DNA from: Zarea fungicola | Taxonomy: Eukaryota; Ascomycota; Sordariomycetes; Hypocreales; Cordycipitaceae | Direction of reading: 5' to 3' | Length of the DNA: 64,000 nt | Assembly (NCBI GenBank): GCA_900169235.1 | Contig: FWCC01000022.1 | Span: forward strand, 26,045-90,044 | Shown here: piece after piece, positions 1 through 12,310 of the stretch | Position numbering within the stretch: the stretch's first letter is position 1 | Layout of the letters: each line of letters starts with the position of its first letter | Notes under the pieces: generated by a model | The model's input: the letters and a program-made list of their open reading frames with translations, nothing else | What the model was told of the DNA's origin: nothing | Database searches by the model: none | Position numbers and translations under genes: made by a program

Positions 1-423
1 AGCGTTGCGGTGTGGTCTCGACCGGTTCAGCCTCGAATCGTGGCTAAGTGGCGCTACTCTAACACGCCAACCTTGACACACCCATGGCTTTATACGATTG
101 CCCAGTAGGCCAAACAGCGTCTGCGGAGGCCCAACCTCCCGGTCGTAAAGGTTCAACGACCAATAATGGCATCCAGTGGCGGCCCAAGACCCGGACCAAG
201 GCGCGTTGTTAGTGTCGCCCAGCTGGCAGAAGAAACTATCGAGTTGACCCGTGCAGCTGGGTCATGTCGTGTCCGTCCTTGACGATCAGTAGCGAGCTGC
301 CACTAGTTCAGAGTTGTCTCGCCTACCTATTTCCTCTGGACCTCTGGCAAGCACTTGCGTTTTTATTCCCTCTCATGTCAAAATTCAATCGTGTTTTGCT
401 TCCCACATAGTATTTATTCAAAA
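1..423. other. Intergenic, upstream of first gene
   Basis: No coding frame with protein-like composition, tRNA fold or repeat was recognised here. It presumably holds the promoter and 5' leader of the membrane protein starting at 424. Confidence 0.4.
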
Positions 424-1941
424 ATGCGCTGGCAACTCGCTGCATACTTTCTCACCGGCGCGGTCCTGGAGACTGCCCATGCTCAACGACCAAGCAGCCA
501 ATCGATATGTGACTACTACGCTACGAAGCGGTACGGGGCGAATAATGTGACAACCCAACTGCTTCTCATGCAGAGTATTGTGTCTCTTGCATATGCAGGC
601 GGCTCTGAGCTTTCCAACGCCCCAAACGGGAGCACAGGCATCTTCAACCATGGCAATCTCGACGGGCGAGACGTATACCTGCGGCCATGGTTTGACGGCT
701 CCAGTAAGAGTCACCCTGACTTGATTTCATCTCACTTTACAAATTTCTGGTTGGACTAACGGAATATCCTCTCAGAACCGACAACAAATCTCAATGACCA
801 ACCAGTGGGTGTTGACTGGCTAGATGGAGGCGGCACGCAGCCACTCATCGACTTTATTACGGGAAAAGTCAACGCCGTCACCCTGACAAACCAGACAAAT
901 CAAAAGTAGGTCACATGGCAGAATCCCGTTCACTCCCCTAGAAATGGAACTAACCAATTGGTCTCGTTTACCAGTCGACTCTTCAACCACTGGTTCATCG
1001 CTTTTGGCTTCACATATGGCTGCAGCCTCGCAGCCAAGTTTCCTCGAACGGGTAGCTCCGCCCCGGTTGGCGTAGCTTATACACACAAATACATGGACCT
1101 GAATCAAACGCAAGTCGGCTACTTTATCGACCAGCTGGGCGTCGCGAGCAAGTACTACGGCTTCTCCGACGAAGACGTGGGCACGCTCGACACCTTTATG
1201 AATGCCCGCTTCAACGTCCGCTGCGGACCGTCCATCAACGGCCAGCTCTACTCCATCTGCCTCGCCGACGAATGCCCCCTCGCGGCGCCCCAGCCCGACT
1301 GCAACGCCTACCTCAACCTGCAGCCCAACGCGGCGAGCAACTCGACGGGGGGGTCCTCGAGTGCATCCTCGACGAGCACGAGCACGACGACGGCGACGAC
1401 ATCCGCCACCACCAGCCCCGCCACGTCCTCGCCCGCCGCGTCGTCGTCGGGCACTGTACTGAGCGGCGGCGCCATTGCCGGCATCGCCATTGGCGGCGCC
1501 GCCGTGCTCCTGCTCGCGTTTGGCATGCTGCTCTACTACCGCCGCCAGAGCCAGAAGCCGAAGCTGGTCCCCGTCCCCGTGACGGCGTCGGGCGGCCAGG
1601 CCTCGCCCGCCTCGTCGCACCCGTACTACGGGGGCTCGCACGGCATCTCGCGCCCAGAGTCCAACGTCAGCCCCTCGGCCTTTCACGAGTCGTACATGCG
1701 CGAAAACGACAGCGGGCGCATCATGCGCTGGGGCGGCGCCAGCCCGACCGAGATTGGCGACCAGCGGCACACGTACATGTCCCAGGGCACCACCGGCCAC
1801 AGCCCCAAGACGTACGACGTCTCCTCGTACATTGCCGAGATGCCCGGCGGCGACCCGGTCCCTTCGCCGGGCCTGTCGCCTGGCCTGTCGCCGTCGCACC
1901 CGCAGAGTCCGCGCAGCCCACGGAGCCCACACATGCATTAG
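424..1941 (+). CDS. Secreted-type single-pass membrane protein with Ser/Thr-rich stalk
   Basis: Three exons (424-703, 776-905, 942-1941) close into one 469-residue frame. The N-terminus (MRWQLAAYFLTG..., cleavage after AHA) is a signal peptide. A Cys-containing ectodomain of about 290 residues with several N-glycosylation sequons follows, then a Ser/Thr/Ala-rich stalk (exon 3, around 1335-1460). A single hydrophobic span (SGGAIAGIAIGGAAVLLLAF) is followed by basic residues and a cytoplasmic tail rich in Ser, Pro and Gly. This topology is that of fungal cell-wall sensor-like or uncharacterised surface proteins; I do not recognise the ectodomain family. The third exon is much more GC-rich than flanking DNA. 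Function is unassigned; the topology is the firm part. Confidence 0.8.
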
Positions 1942-2247
1942 GGGGAGATGAATGGGGAGAGTTTATACCGGTGAAGGAACAGAGGCATGGTGGAGATGTG
2001 TGATGGGCTGGGGTTCTGGGGCATTAGAATATTTTCCTGACTTCTTTCATTTTTTTTCCGGCGAAATATCGGAAATCACTTGGGTGGCAAACGATCGAAA
2101 TGGGGATTTCACGACTGCGGATTTGATCGCGCGTGTTTTTCTTTGTATAATCTGGACATTTTAGTATACAAGCAGATCGCATTCTGTATTTTAGAAATCA
2201 AATAATTTTTACAATTTGTAGTTTCTTTTACCCAAAAATTTGCGTCG

Positions 2248-5200
2248 TTAAACATACGCCCATTGTCCATTTTCCCCTTTCCGCTGAACAGTGACTACTG
2301 TACCCTGGTCAAGATGAACTCGCACATCAGCATCCCTGAATGAGTCCGCGTTGTGTGCGATTTGCAAAACTGTGCATTTGGCAAAAGCCTTGTCCATCAA
2401 TGTTTGCAGCTCAGCATTGGCATCTCGATCCATGGCACTGGTAATTTCATCCATCAGCACAATTTTGGTGTCCATGGTCTCTTGGTGTAAGATGCCGCGT
2501 GCCAGGAACAGCAGCTGTCTCTGGCTGGTGGAGAAGCCCATGCGGACAAAATTCTCTTCGAGACCACCGTGGTCGCTAATGTGATCCCATAAGCCGACTG
2601 CTTGCAATACAGAGGTGATCAGTGCATCTGCGGGTTGAGAACCGGCAAAAGGATACAAGTTGAATCGAACAGAGCCCTTCAATTCAACGCCATCTTGAGT
2701 CATGGTTGTGATGCGAGAACGAAGCAACTCCCGGGGTACGCTTGTAGCATCGCGGCCGTCGATGCTGATAATGCCAGTGAAATCGGCCATTCGTAGGACT
2801 GTCATGAGAAGAGAAGATTTACCGCTAGAAGGGAATAGATTAGTGTCAAAAACTGGGCACTGCTGTGAAAAAAAAAGCACCTACCTGCCGGTGCGGCCAC
2901 TTATGCCAACTTTCTCGCCAGGTCGAATGGAAAAGCTGACGTTGTCTAAAGCTCTCTGTACGATACCATCTTTTGCCCTACGCGGCGTTAGTAGGATGAG
3001 CCTCCCTGTATTCGCCAATGAAACGTACTGATATGTGGCACTGACACCATTGAAATCAAGGCCGCCATTACTCGGCCAGTTGTGAGGGAGCTCTGGTCCG
3101 GAAAGCGTGTCTTTTTCCAACGGAGTCTTTGTGGAGATATCTTTGATGCGAGATATCGCTCCAAGACCAGTTTCCAACTCAGCCCAACTGCGAATCAGGT
3201 TGGACATTGTCCCAGTGAAACCAATGAGAATGAGCAGCGCTAGTCCGACTGCACTGCCTGATGTTTCGTGTGGTAGTGTGAGTGATATACTGACGAGGCA
3301 CAGAGCAGCCGCGGCAGAAGTGAAGTCCAATACCAAGATGAGCCACCTCTGACAGCAATACAAGAAGTAATATGGCTTTTGTGCACGATCAAGGACAATA
3401 TACAATTTGTTCAGAAATTGCGGGTGCCATCCAAAAGTGCGAATATGTCGAATGCCATTGCTCGTCTCGGTGTAATGGGTAAATAAGGAGGAAGTTGACT
3501 CTAATTCCAGGAGTCTCAACTGGCGAGAGGTGCGGAGGTAGAAGAACTGAACTAGATACATCATGACGACGATCAGTACCATGATGGGTGATGAATAGGG
3601 AGAACCGGCGGCGATAATGCCCATTTCAATAAGGACAGAGAAAAAGACTGGCAGAAGTTAGCCTAGAATACAAACGCGTATCGGACCAGGTTCGACCTAC
3701 CGTAACAGCATTCCATAAACGCATGGGGAATTCGCTGTGAAATGAGAGATATATCTTGACTGAACCTATGGGGCAATGATTATTAGCAAGAAACCGATTT
3801 GGCGACAAACCATCGGGGCCATACCGATTAAGTAAATTGCCGGCATCACTTTGGCTCAAATACCCAAGAGTGGCACTGACGCTCGGATTAGCTATGCTAC
3901 TTCTACAAAACAACGTGACGATTAAAAACTTACTACATGATAGCCCGTGTGAGCCTATAATGCAATTCGTTGCTGAACCGGGGTACAATTTGAACCAAGA
4001 AATACCTATGGGTCGTTAGAAAAGCATTGCGGGTGTCAAGGAGAGACCAAACTTACGCGCAGCCCCCACCGTTGAAGAGAACAGTTGCCAAAGAAAATGC
4101 AACGTAGCCGACAAAATAAGAGCTATTTGCTGAATCTCTGCCATACCAGATTCTAATGAAAGTGACTAGTCATTCGTTAATAATAATCATAATAGAAAAA
4201 AGTGTAGGACTTACATGGCATGACCTGTATGGCAGCTGACATTGCGGCTGCACAAACCCACAAGGCGAATCTCAAAAGGCCAGCGGAGCCCATAAGGTAA
4301 GCGTACAGAGACCAATCACCGGGTCTCTGCTTCTCTCTCGAATTTAGTTGCTCCTCATCACCTGTCGTTGGTTTGACGGATGGCTACCCCGTCGGCGCGG
4401 TAGCAGCTCTGCCCTGGTGTGACGCTTCAGAGATGCTCTCGGTTTCACCAGCGTCACTGTCTGACACACTGCCAGAAATGGATCGTCGAGCTGTGCCTCG
4501 TTGCTCCTCCTGGACGCGACCGCCTTTAGATATTTGAAAAACCAATTCGGCATAGTCCAGAAAGTGCACTAGTTACGATTAGTATAATGTGATTGATATT
4601 GTGTTGTTGAAATTTAGCCCACGTTGGTTCGTTGTCATGATGACAGTGCAATTCCACCGTCGCACGAGGCCGTTGGCCCCAAAGAGGTTGGCGAAGACAA
4701 ATTGTGCAGTTTCCGGGTCCAAAGCGCTGAAAACATCGTCAAGGACGAGAATGTCGGTTCGAGGATAGATGGATCGAGCCAGACTCTATCGTTCTTTGTG
4801 TCAGTTACCTTCGAGCCTCGTATGAAGGAAGCATACAGGAAACGCAATTGAGGGAGACGTCAAGGAAACGTCAAGGGTGGTTACATACCACTCGTTGCTT
4901 CTGGCCTCCACTGAGATTGCAGCCGCCCGTTCCAGTCAGAAAACTATCACCGTTCGAAAGGGCAATAACGTCAATGTCAAGCCCACAACAAGCAAGAACC
5001 TCAAGATACCATGCCTCGGCGTATTCTGACACACCGATGACATTTTCTCTAAGTGTCTTATTTTGAAGCCAGGGTTCTTGGTCACAATACGCAATCGACT
5101 TTGTTCCCACTGTGACTGAACCCGAGTCTAACTTTGTCTCGCCAATAATGCATCTCAGGAATGTAGACTTCCCACTGTTGATCGAACCACTTATTATGGC

Positions 5201-7324
5201 CAAAGAGCCCCATGGAATCTGAAGGCTGACTTGCTCAAGTATGGGACTTGCGATGCTCGACATTACCGTAACAAGGTTAAATTCCACAGCAAACGTTATT
5301 GATCTGTGAGGATATAGCTCGTATAGATTAATCTCGTCGATTTCAGAATTGGTTGTATCCAACGGCTGATCAGGACACTGGCGACTGTCTTCAATTTCGC
5401 CCAAGCAGAGATACTTCTGAATACGCCACATTGAAGCAAAGCCACCAGAGCATCGAACAATGCCGTGAAGTAGCGATATAAACGCATGCGAGGCAATGTC
5501 AACGATGGCGAGGACAGTGAAGATTTCCGCAGCTGTCAGCGGCTTTGCGGCACGTGTCCAGAAGTATGCTCCCCCAATCACACCAAGTGGCGAGGCGACG
5601 TATGTGAATGCAGCTTATGCAGTATTAGCAATTTTTGGTCAGTTTTTTTTTTTTTTTTTTTCACGAGCGCAATTCTTACCCAGTGAAATCTGACAAATGC
5701 GGATGTAACGGTCTCTCAATGAGGTGTCGATTTCTTTTCGTCGCATGCCTTGCAAATATTCCGACATGGCATCCGATAAGCCCATAGACTTGATGCCTTT
5801 AATCTGTGCAAGAATATTCGACGTCATAGCGACTCGTGCCTCAATGTCCTCATTCCATGCTGACCTTACCTTGACCATTTTCTTGGCAAGTAAATTAGAA
5901 ACAACAAAGGAACCTAAGGACTCCAGGTTAACTGCAAGATTTTGCTGAACCAAGTGCCGTACTTACCGATTCCAGGGATCAGCATGAGAAAGCAAGCATT
6001 TCCCACGTACAGCGATAGTGACCAAGTACCAAGTGAAACTAGAATTGCCGAGGACCAGAGATCATATGCGAGCGAGATGATCTGTTCCACTCCCAATGTG
6101 TCTGTTGTCATCAAGCTGACGGCTGCTGACTTCTTCAGTGCTTCGACTGGAAGTCGACACATTTTGTCGTAAATCGCAACGACTAGTATTCCGCGAATCG
6201 CAGTCGTCATTCGAAATATTAACTGTCCATAGAGACCACGCGTAACCTAATGAGAGGAAAATGTTGACTGAGTAAGTTTCTGGCCATGAAAATCGAATGT
6301 GAGAGTGCAGAAAGCGAAAACGTACAGCGACTCCAATAAAGATTATGGCAGTAGCACCAATGAGGCCGTTAGAAATTTCACTGACTTCGCCATCTTTGAC
6401 TGCATCTACAACGCGGAATAGTAGAAAAGGTTGGGCGACGGTGAAGCCAACAAATAAGAGACGTGGTGGCACAGCTTCGATGATCTGCCAAGGAATAGTA
6501 AGCACCAGCGCCTTCATGAGGCCAAGTCTCGACGTTTGGTTGACTAAATCAAATCAGCGTTCTGTTCAATAGTCGAGGCGTATAAATAGCATACCTCGAT
6601 TCCATTTCAATGAAAAGCGATCGTAGAGCTCTGCAGAATTGAGCTCGTCGTCGACACTGGGCAGGTCCTCTAGTGTCAAGTCCTTTTTGTACCCGTGGAG
6701 CAGAAGTGGGTTGAGCCAGCCAGACACTGCACGATTCCAGAACCCTGCGACAGTCTCTGTAGCAATTGAGGAGCGTAACTGTTTATTGCGAAATAAGTCA
6801 CGTTTCGGAACCTCTTCCAGAATGACAAGGGCAAACTTGAGGGTGACAACAGCGATTTGAAGTGCACCAATCGTGTCTAGACCAGCTCGGCGAAAGTATG
6901 AACGTGTCATGGTAATGTCGAACAATGCTGTCAAGGTGAGGAACACGCTAAGAAAGGCTGATGGCTGGAGTGAATACACGTGGGTAATGTAGAGGATAAC
7001 CATGATCGCAAGCGAGGCGACAATGGACATGATGGCGGCGGAGAGGGCAACATCGGATCGAAAATGAAAAGAGGTTTCTTGCCAAAGAACGAGACTTGTT
7101 ACGTGGAGTCCCAACAGAAGCAGGCCGACCGCAAGCTTAAACCAAAGCAAGAAACCGGGGCGCACGTACTTTACGGCTTGTAGAGTAGTTCTGAGATAGA
7201 ATGGAATTGCCAGGACAATAATGCCTCCAGGGACAATGGTGAGCATAATTTGCTCAAAAAGGAGGGTAAAGTCAAACTCGCCAGGGAGCTGAGGCCCGAA
7301 AAGGCCATCAAGTTGAGACCACAT
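2248..7324 (-). CDS. ABC multidrug transporter, ABCC (MRP-like) full-size
   Basis: Fifteen exons, from ATG at 7324 to the stop at 2248-2250, close to 1408 residues. An N-terminal hydrophobic TMD0-like region (MWSQLDGLFGPQL...) precedes two TMD-NBD halves. NBD1 has Walker A GSINSGKST (about residue 640), signature NLSGGQKQR and Walker B ILVLDDVFSALD, split across exons. NBD2 has Walker A GRTGSGKSS (about 1217), Walker B IVLMDEITSAMD and H-loop IAHNAD, but its signature is degenerate (FSTSQRQ instead of LSxGQ). The pump would export amphipathic compounds or conjugates at the plasma or vacuolar membrane using ATP. An in-frame TAG at 4384-4386 lies in the linker after NBD1; a proposed intron 4362-4448 removes it and keeps the frame. 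A poly-T run sits in the intron 5614-5679. No cluster partner is evident next to it. Confidence 0.88.
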
Positions 7325-10300
7325 GGTGCTCAATAACCGCCCGACCAAGCGAGACAGCACACACGGTTGACACTGCCTTGCGTGGACAACCAGTTGAAAA
7401 GAGATCCAGGTAAGAGTGATGTTGAGAGTGAGAATGAATCGAGCCGAGGTGAAAGAGGCTGGCTCTTTAACTCGCACCGGGCAAGCCTTGTAGCACCAGT
7501 CACCATGGTCAATGTGTGGATCTGGCCACGGGCTTTAGGTGGACGGCAGAGATCGAGACGCTTCGGCCCATTGACCCCTCTCGGATTGGCGTCCTGTGTT
7601 TGGGGGCGCCGGAACCGTTCCCGCTTGTCGTTTGATCCTTGGGCGGGGGTATCATAACTAGTGCGCCGCTGAAAACGACACGGAGTAATCCAGTACCTAG
7701 TTCACTAATGACCATTTTGATCCTGCAGCCACTTGGGGTTGACCAGGGGAGACTAAGGTTGGAGAGTGCGCAACAGGGTGGTAGGTCGCTGCTTACCCAT
7801 ACATCTGCCAAGCAGATTAAAACTTAGAGTCCCAGTCTATAGAATCTGTATAATCTTCGGGCAGCCTCCATAGCAATAATGGTTCGAGCACAACCATCTA
7901 GACAGGAGGGGTGCATTCAGATGGTACTTCTGTTGTGTACAAAATGCCTGTTGTTAGGTGTCAGCTTCGTCAACTGTTGCATTGGTGGGTAGGTAGCTTT
8001 GCTAATTTCCAGAGCCTTGTCTAGGTGCTATTGAACTCGTGCAGACTTGGCGTGCGCCATTTGATTTGTTGCCTTTTTAATTAGGCGCTCGAGACTAATA
8101 ACTCGCCATGCTCCTTGTAAAAATTACAGCACCCACACCTACCGAGTGATCAGAAGCAAAAGCTTCTCACGGCCAGTATGCGAGAAAGGAACAAGCTCTG
8201 GAAAGTATCAAGAGATGGCAGAAATAATGCAAGACGCCACGCTATACTTCGTTCGTCCTTCAATAGGAATAGCCCTGTCTCTCCAGCCCATACACTGGCC
8301 AGGTGAAAATCGTGTGCCAGACCGAGTCCGCTGGCAAAACAAGGCTTATAGCGGGAGCCGAAGGACAACGCCCGCCCCCTGCATGCTGCATACGACAGGG
8401 TACTTGCAGCCTTGGGCAGGCATAAGCAACTAGATGTCCTATTCTGACTTAAATTGAATTGGTGTCCCGTAACGTAATATGTATAAAGAGAGACTTCTAG
8501 TTTCTCTGGTTCTCCATGACTTAATTTTCCGATTTAGCCTACCTACCAACGGCTTTGGAATCTGGGAAACAAAATCCGTTTCTGCAGGAAAGTGTGGAAA
8601 AGTGTCTTTCTCGCTCTCTTTCTCGCTCTGTTTGTGTGTGTGTGGAGCAGCCAGACGGTCGTGGTAAGTTATTTAATCTATGGAGTGCACCACAAGGCTT
8701 TCGTCACAGAGTACTGGACTAACTTAACTACAGCAATGCTACCATGTAACGGCCAGGGTAGCATCGCACCTTCCAAAATGGCATCTGCCTGCATGAAAGC
8801 CCACAAGTAGCAACACGTAATTTGACTGGGAGATAGCTGGCCGTACATGGTCTCGGATGTCATGCCTGCATAGTGCCCGGATGCTATCATCCTCCCCGTT
8901 CAGTAAGACTTGCCATTTTCAGTACACATGGTGCGCTCCGGCCACGGCGTCAAAACAGCGCCCAGTACGGAGTACTGTAGCTTGGCTTTACCAGGAAAAT
9001 CCTGCCGAGCAGACTGGGGGCGCCATTTTGATATCTTCCGCGTGCAGTTTAGATCTGCACCAGCAGAAATTGGAGTTGCTATCTTCACTGCCAACAGTGA
9101 GAAACTAAAATGCAGCAGTTGTATGGGAGTATATCAGCAGATGGGAAGATTGGGGTGGCCTTCCTTCAAGAGTGGCGCCATCAAGAACAATCTCAACCTA
9201 AGAACTTTTCTCCGCACGCTAGACCGCCGCTGTGAGCCTCTGCGATCCTCCTGCTGGTCGATTCGACGAGATCAGGCCCTCAAGGAACGGCTAACCAAGC
9301 CTGAGCTGCTATCTCTAAACGAGCTTGGGATGAAAATCACCCCAGTTACTTTTGAAATTACGATAATGCACCTGTTAAATGCACCTGCCCATCTTTCGGC
9401 GCCAAACTAGTCGATAGCTTGGCTCATGCAGCTCTTGCAGCTTGACGACTCTCCCGGTTTTCCGCGAAGGTGATGGTATTTTGCCAGCCCTCGAATTTCT
9501 AGAGCTCGATAGTCTCCCCTTTTCCAATGTCTGTCTGTGTGTGGTATCGAAAGACCTGAAACTAGAGGGGGAGATATACACTCCGATTTGTGGTTCCGGC
9601 TGTTGAAAGTATTTCAGCTGTTGAAAGTATTTCTGCCGTTGAAAGTATTTCTGCCGTTGAAAGTATTTCTGCTGTTGAAAGTATTTCTGCTGTCCAGGCC
9701 ACTTTTTCTCTCTAGATAGTGGACAGTGAATCTGGGCCTGTTTAGAGGCCAAGTGGGCTTGCTGTATTCAGGGCCACCCCAAGTCGCGTGCGGCCTCAAG
9801 ATGTGTGTTCATTTGCGGGGCAGCCTTGCACGACTGCCACAACGAGCCGCTGCGCTACAGAACAAACTGTGTCGTAATCATACTCGACGACATCAGATTA
9901 GACCACTGCAGTATAGATATATTTTACAGGGTTGGAAAATTTCGTGCATTTCACGCGCTGGGTGACTGTTAAAAAGTCAGGCTTCGACTAACCTATTTAC
10001 CAGTGTCGTAGCTGGTGGAATGCCAACAAGCAACCTCAAAGTCGTTCCCAGACAACTTGGTTTCCAGTCTGCAAAAGACTTCAATTACTTTCCCAAATTT
10101 TGACAAATATCGCCCAATTTGCTACATATATTCAACAATCGCGTTTTATTTATTCAGCATGACTGCTCCAGCACAGGAGCTGCTTCATTATTCAAAGTCG
10201 CAATGGTGCAAGGTCTTGATTCAATACTTCATCACAGCTCAACAACCATGAGAAGATTTTTCAAATCATTATTTGGGCCTGCGACCACTGCCGCGCTGAC

Positions 10301-10399
10301 CAGAGTGGTAAAGTCCGCCTTTTGTGGTGGCCGAAGAAAATATGTTACCCGCGCCCAAGCGACAGCCACCAACAGCCGCAAAACCCCTCCCCATCCGGC
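7325..10399. other. Gene-poor stretch between ABC transporter and phosphoesterase
   Basis: About 3 kb with only short overlapping ORFs on both strands. The longest (8910-9410 plus, 166 codons; 9375-9752 minus, 125 codons) show no recognisable domain and no clear intron-linked continuation. The first few hundred bases must contain the promoter of the ABC transporter on the minus strand. A minisatellite lies at 9600-9693. No tRNA or transposon feature was seen. Confidence 0.5.
9600..9693. repeat. 18-bp minisatellite, five units
   Basis: Five tandem copies of an 18-bp unit, ctgttgaaagtatttctg with small variants, fill 9600-9689, followed by four bases of a sixth. Because the unit is a multiple of three, every reading frame stays open through the array. 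On the minus strand, inside an ORF of 9375-9752, it encodes the six-residue repeat KYFQ(Q/R)Q. Whether that ORF is a gene is unknown. Confidence 0.9.
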
Positions 10400-11213
10400 T
10401 CAGCCAGTGAGGATTTCGTCATAAATTTCCTGCGCATTATCCAGAAGCAAATCTTCGCGGCCGTATCCGACGTGTATGTGCCAAAACACACTCAGCCGCG
10501 GACGGATTCGCCGAATCTCCTGCGCAAGGTACGGACAGCCAGCGCGGTGAAAGTCGCGCTGGTCTAGGTGGTGTTGCGGCGGGCCGTGTGTCGCAACCAC
10601 ATCTGGCCTTTGGCCCAGCGTGTTGAAGATGGTCTCCCAGTGCCCAAGATTGGCAGGATGATACTGAAAGGCCGAGATGCCATATTTGGGCGTCCAGGAA
10701 CTTCCAAAGATGGTAAGATGCCGCATGCCAAGTGAGGGTGCGTTGGATTTTGGGTTCCGGTTTTCGTAGGGGAACTCGAGTGTGACGGCCTCGTCTTGGA
10801 GATAAATTACATCTCTCCAGTCCAGGTCATGTCTCGTTAGACTCGCCGTAGCGCCGTTCAGGGTATTTGGAGAGAAAGGCATGATCAAGTAGGACGTCGT
10901 GGTTTCCAGCGACAAAGATTTTGAACCTATGCGACAGAGACGCCAGCCACTTGAGCTGTTCCTGGACCTCATCAAAAGACCCGTTTTCAGTGAGATCTCC
11001 CGCATGAATCAGTACATCTCCATCAGGAACTACTGGCTGCCGGCTGTGCGTATCCGAGATGCAGACAATTCGTAGAAGGCAGGGGTTGGACTCTGTAAGT
11101 CCTGGTAAAGCATGCGGGTGCTGGTGTGCCTTGATCAGCACCTCTGCACATTGGCGCTTTCGACGGCCGCGCGTTTTAATCTCGACACTCCTGAAACCTG
11201 GAGCAGAGAGCAT
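10400..11213 (-). pseudogene. Calcineurin-like metallophosphoesterase with a frameshift
   Basis: The metal-binding signature of calcineurin-like phosphoesterases is read in order: ISDTHS, GDVLIHAGDLTE, AGNHD, a THGPP loop and a final HIHVGYGRED. They lie in two overlapping frames. The first runs from 11213 to a stop at 10827-10829, the second continues from HDLDW to the stop at 10400. The switch near 10830 equals one extra base; no intron of usable size fits because conserved residues flank the junction directly. The family hydrolyses phosphoesters with a dinuclear metal centre, substrate unknown; fungal homologues are about 250-300 residues. In the last motif the usual FGHIH reads FWHIH, which may be another sign of decay. 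Either a real lesion or an assembly indel. Confidence 0.75.
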
Positions 11214-11878
11214 ACTTTGCCGTTACAGGTAAAGAACGGCAAGCCCTGATGATATTTGTGATATATGTTCAGTCGTGAATGAGCAGACTGGAGCAGATAC
11301 TGTCTACTTGCTTTAGTCGGCTAGCGATTTCTCCACACCCGCATCATTTGTTGGCTAACCAAATCTGAAACTGGATGCACACTTAAACAGGCGTATGCGC
11401 TGGGGTAAGCGCCCATGCCCTCATGAATTCAGGGGGATTTGCACTGAAGCGAATATGAGTACAATTCTGGGTTATCTAATTGGCCATGTGCCGGGTAGAG
11501 TAGGAGGCGCCGTATTCGCTCGAGGTGTGGCCGCTCATTGTATCAGGCCCCCTAAGAAGCGCCATGTAGACGTTTCATTCGACAAACGCTGGTCAAGGAT
11601 CAATTTGCTAGAGCCTCAACTAGAAACTTCGATGAGGCTGAAACTATGGCACTTGCAACTCTACCGCCGCATGTATTTGTGTTGCCACCTTGGCCAGAGA
11701 GGTGGCCATCCTCCACACCAAACCAGAACGAGGATGAAGCAATTGGCCTCCTCTTGTCCAAAAATAAAGGTTTTTGAGCCGGCCAAAACTACAGGTGGCT
11801 CCGAAAATATGGGCGGGAGTCTGACTTAAAAGCAGTGTGGCCTGTTCCGGGGCAAGCTGATATTTCTTTGAACAGTAG
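11214..11878. other. Spacer with possible gene remnants
   Basis: A plus-strand frame from about 11551 to 11764 reads protein-like, including a Pro/Trp-rich stretch beginning MALATLPPHVFVLPPWPERW at 11646, and stops at a TGA. A further open stretch follows in the same frame. An intron candidate with a CTGAC branch site exists near 11762-11827 but does not join to the next ORF in phase. Probably the remains of a gene; no family recognised. Confidence 0.25.
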
Positions 11879-12082
11879 ATGGTAGGGAAGCACATCATCG
11901 ACCTGGGCGATGCTGTGCGGTACATCCACGAGTATATCCATGACCATGGAGACCAGCCCGTTAGACTAGCCACCGCGGCTGGCTGGGCCAGGCAGTTTGG
12001 CCACGAAAGCACAGCAGACTTTCTCCGGACGCGCCTGAATCGGGCGTACCGGAGAGAGTATGGGCGGGATGCTTTCGCCTGA
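11879..12082 (+). CDS. Small helical hypothetical protein or terminal exon
   Basis: 67 codons from ATG 11879. The predicted protein is strongly helical and charged (DAVRYIHEYIHDHGD, ESTADFLRTRLNRAYRREYG) and resembles the end of a helical-repeat protein rather than random translation. A stop codon directly precedes the ATG and the upstream remnants are not clearly spliceable to it. It could be a terminal exon, a small gene or a fragment. No function assigned. Confidence 0.3.
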   Translation: MVGKHIIDLGDAVRYIHEYIHDHGDQPVRLATAAGWARQFGHESTADFLRTRLNRAYRREYGRDAFA

Positions 12083-12310
12083 TCCATGGCGCACGGAGAG
12101 ACCAGATACTAGCCAGATCGGGCGTACTCTGAACACCTTGAGTTGGGCGATGTACGGAATTTCGAAAGGCTGTTAGTATTAGGGGAATTTGTTTCTGAAG
12201 ACCAAGTGTGGAGAGTTCTGCCGTACATTGATCTGTTTCAGGATTGCGAGTAATTTTGATTGCGACTAGTTAAATGCCACAATTCTTTCAAATCATGTTT
12301 CAATTGTCGC

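Noticed and set aside
4384..4386. In-frame TAG in the linker of the ABC transporter
   Set aside because: An intron 4362-4448 with plausible ends removes it and all fifteen exons then close in frame, so it is not evidence of a broken gene.
8910..9410. 166-codon plus-strand ORF
   Set aside because: Composition looks random and there is no recognisable domain.
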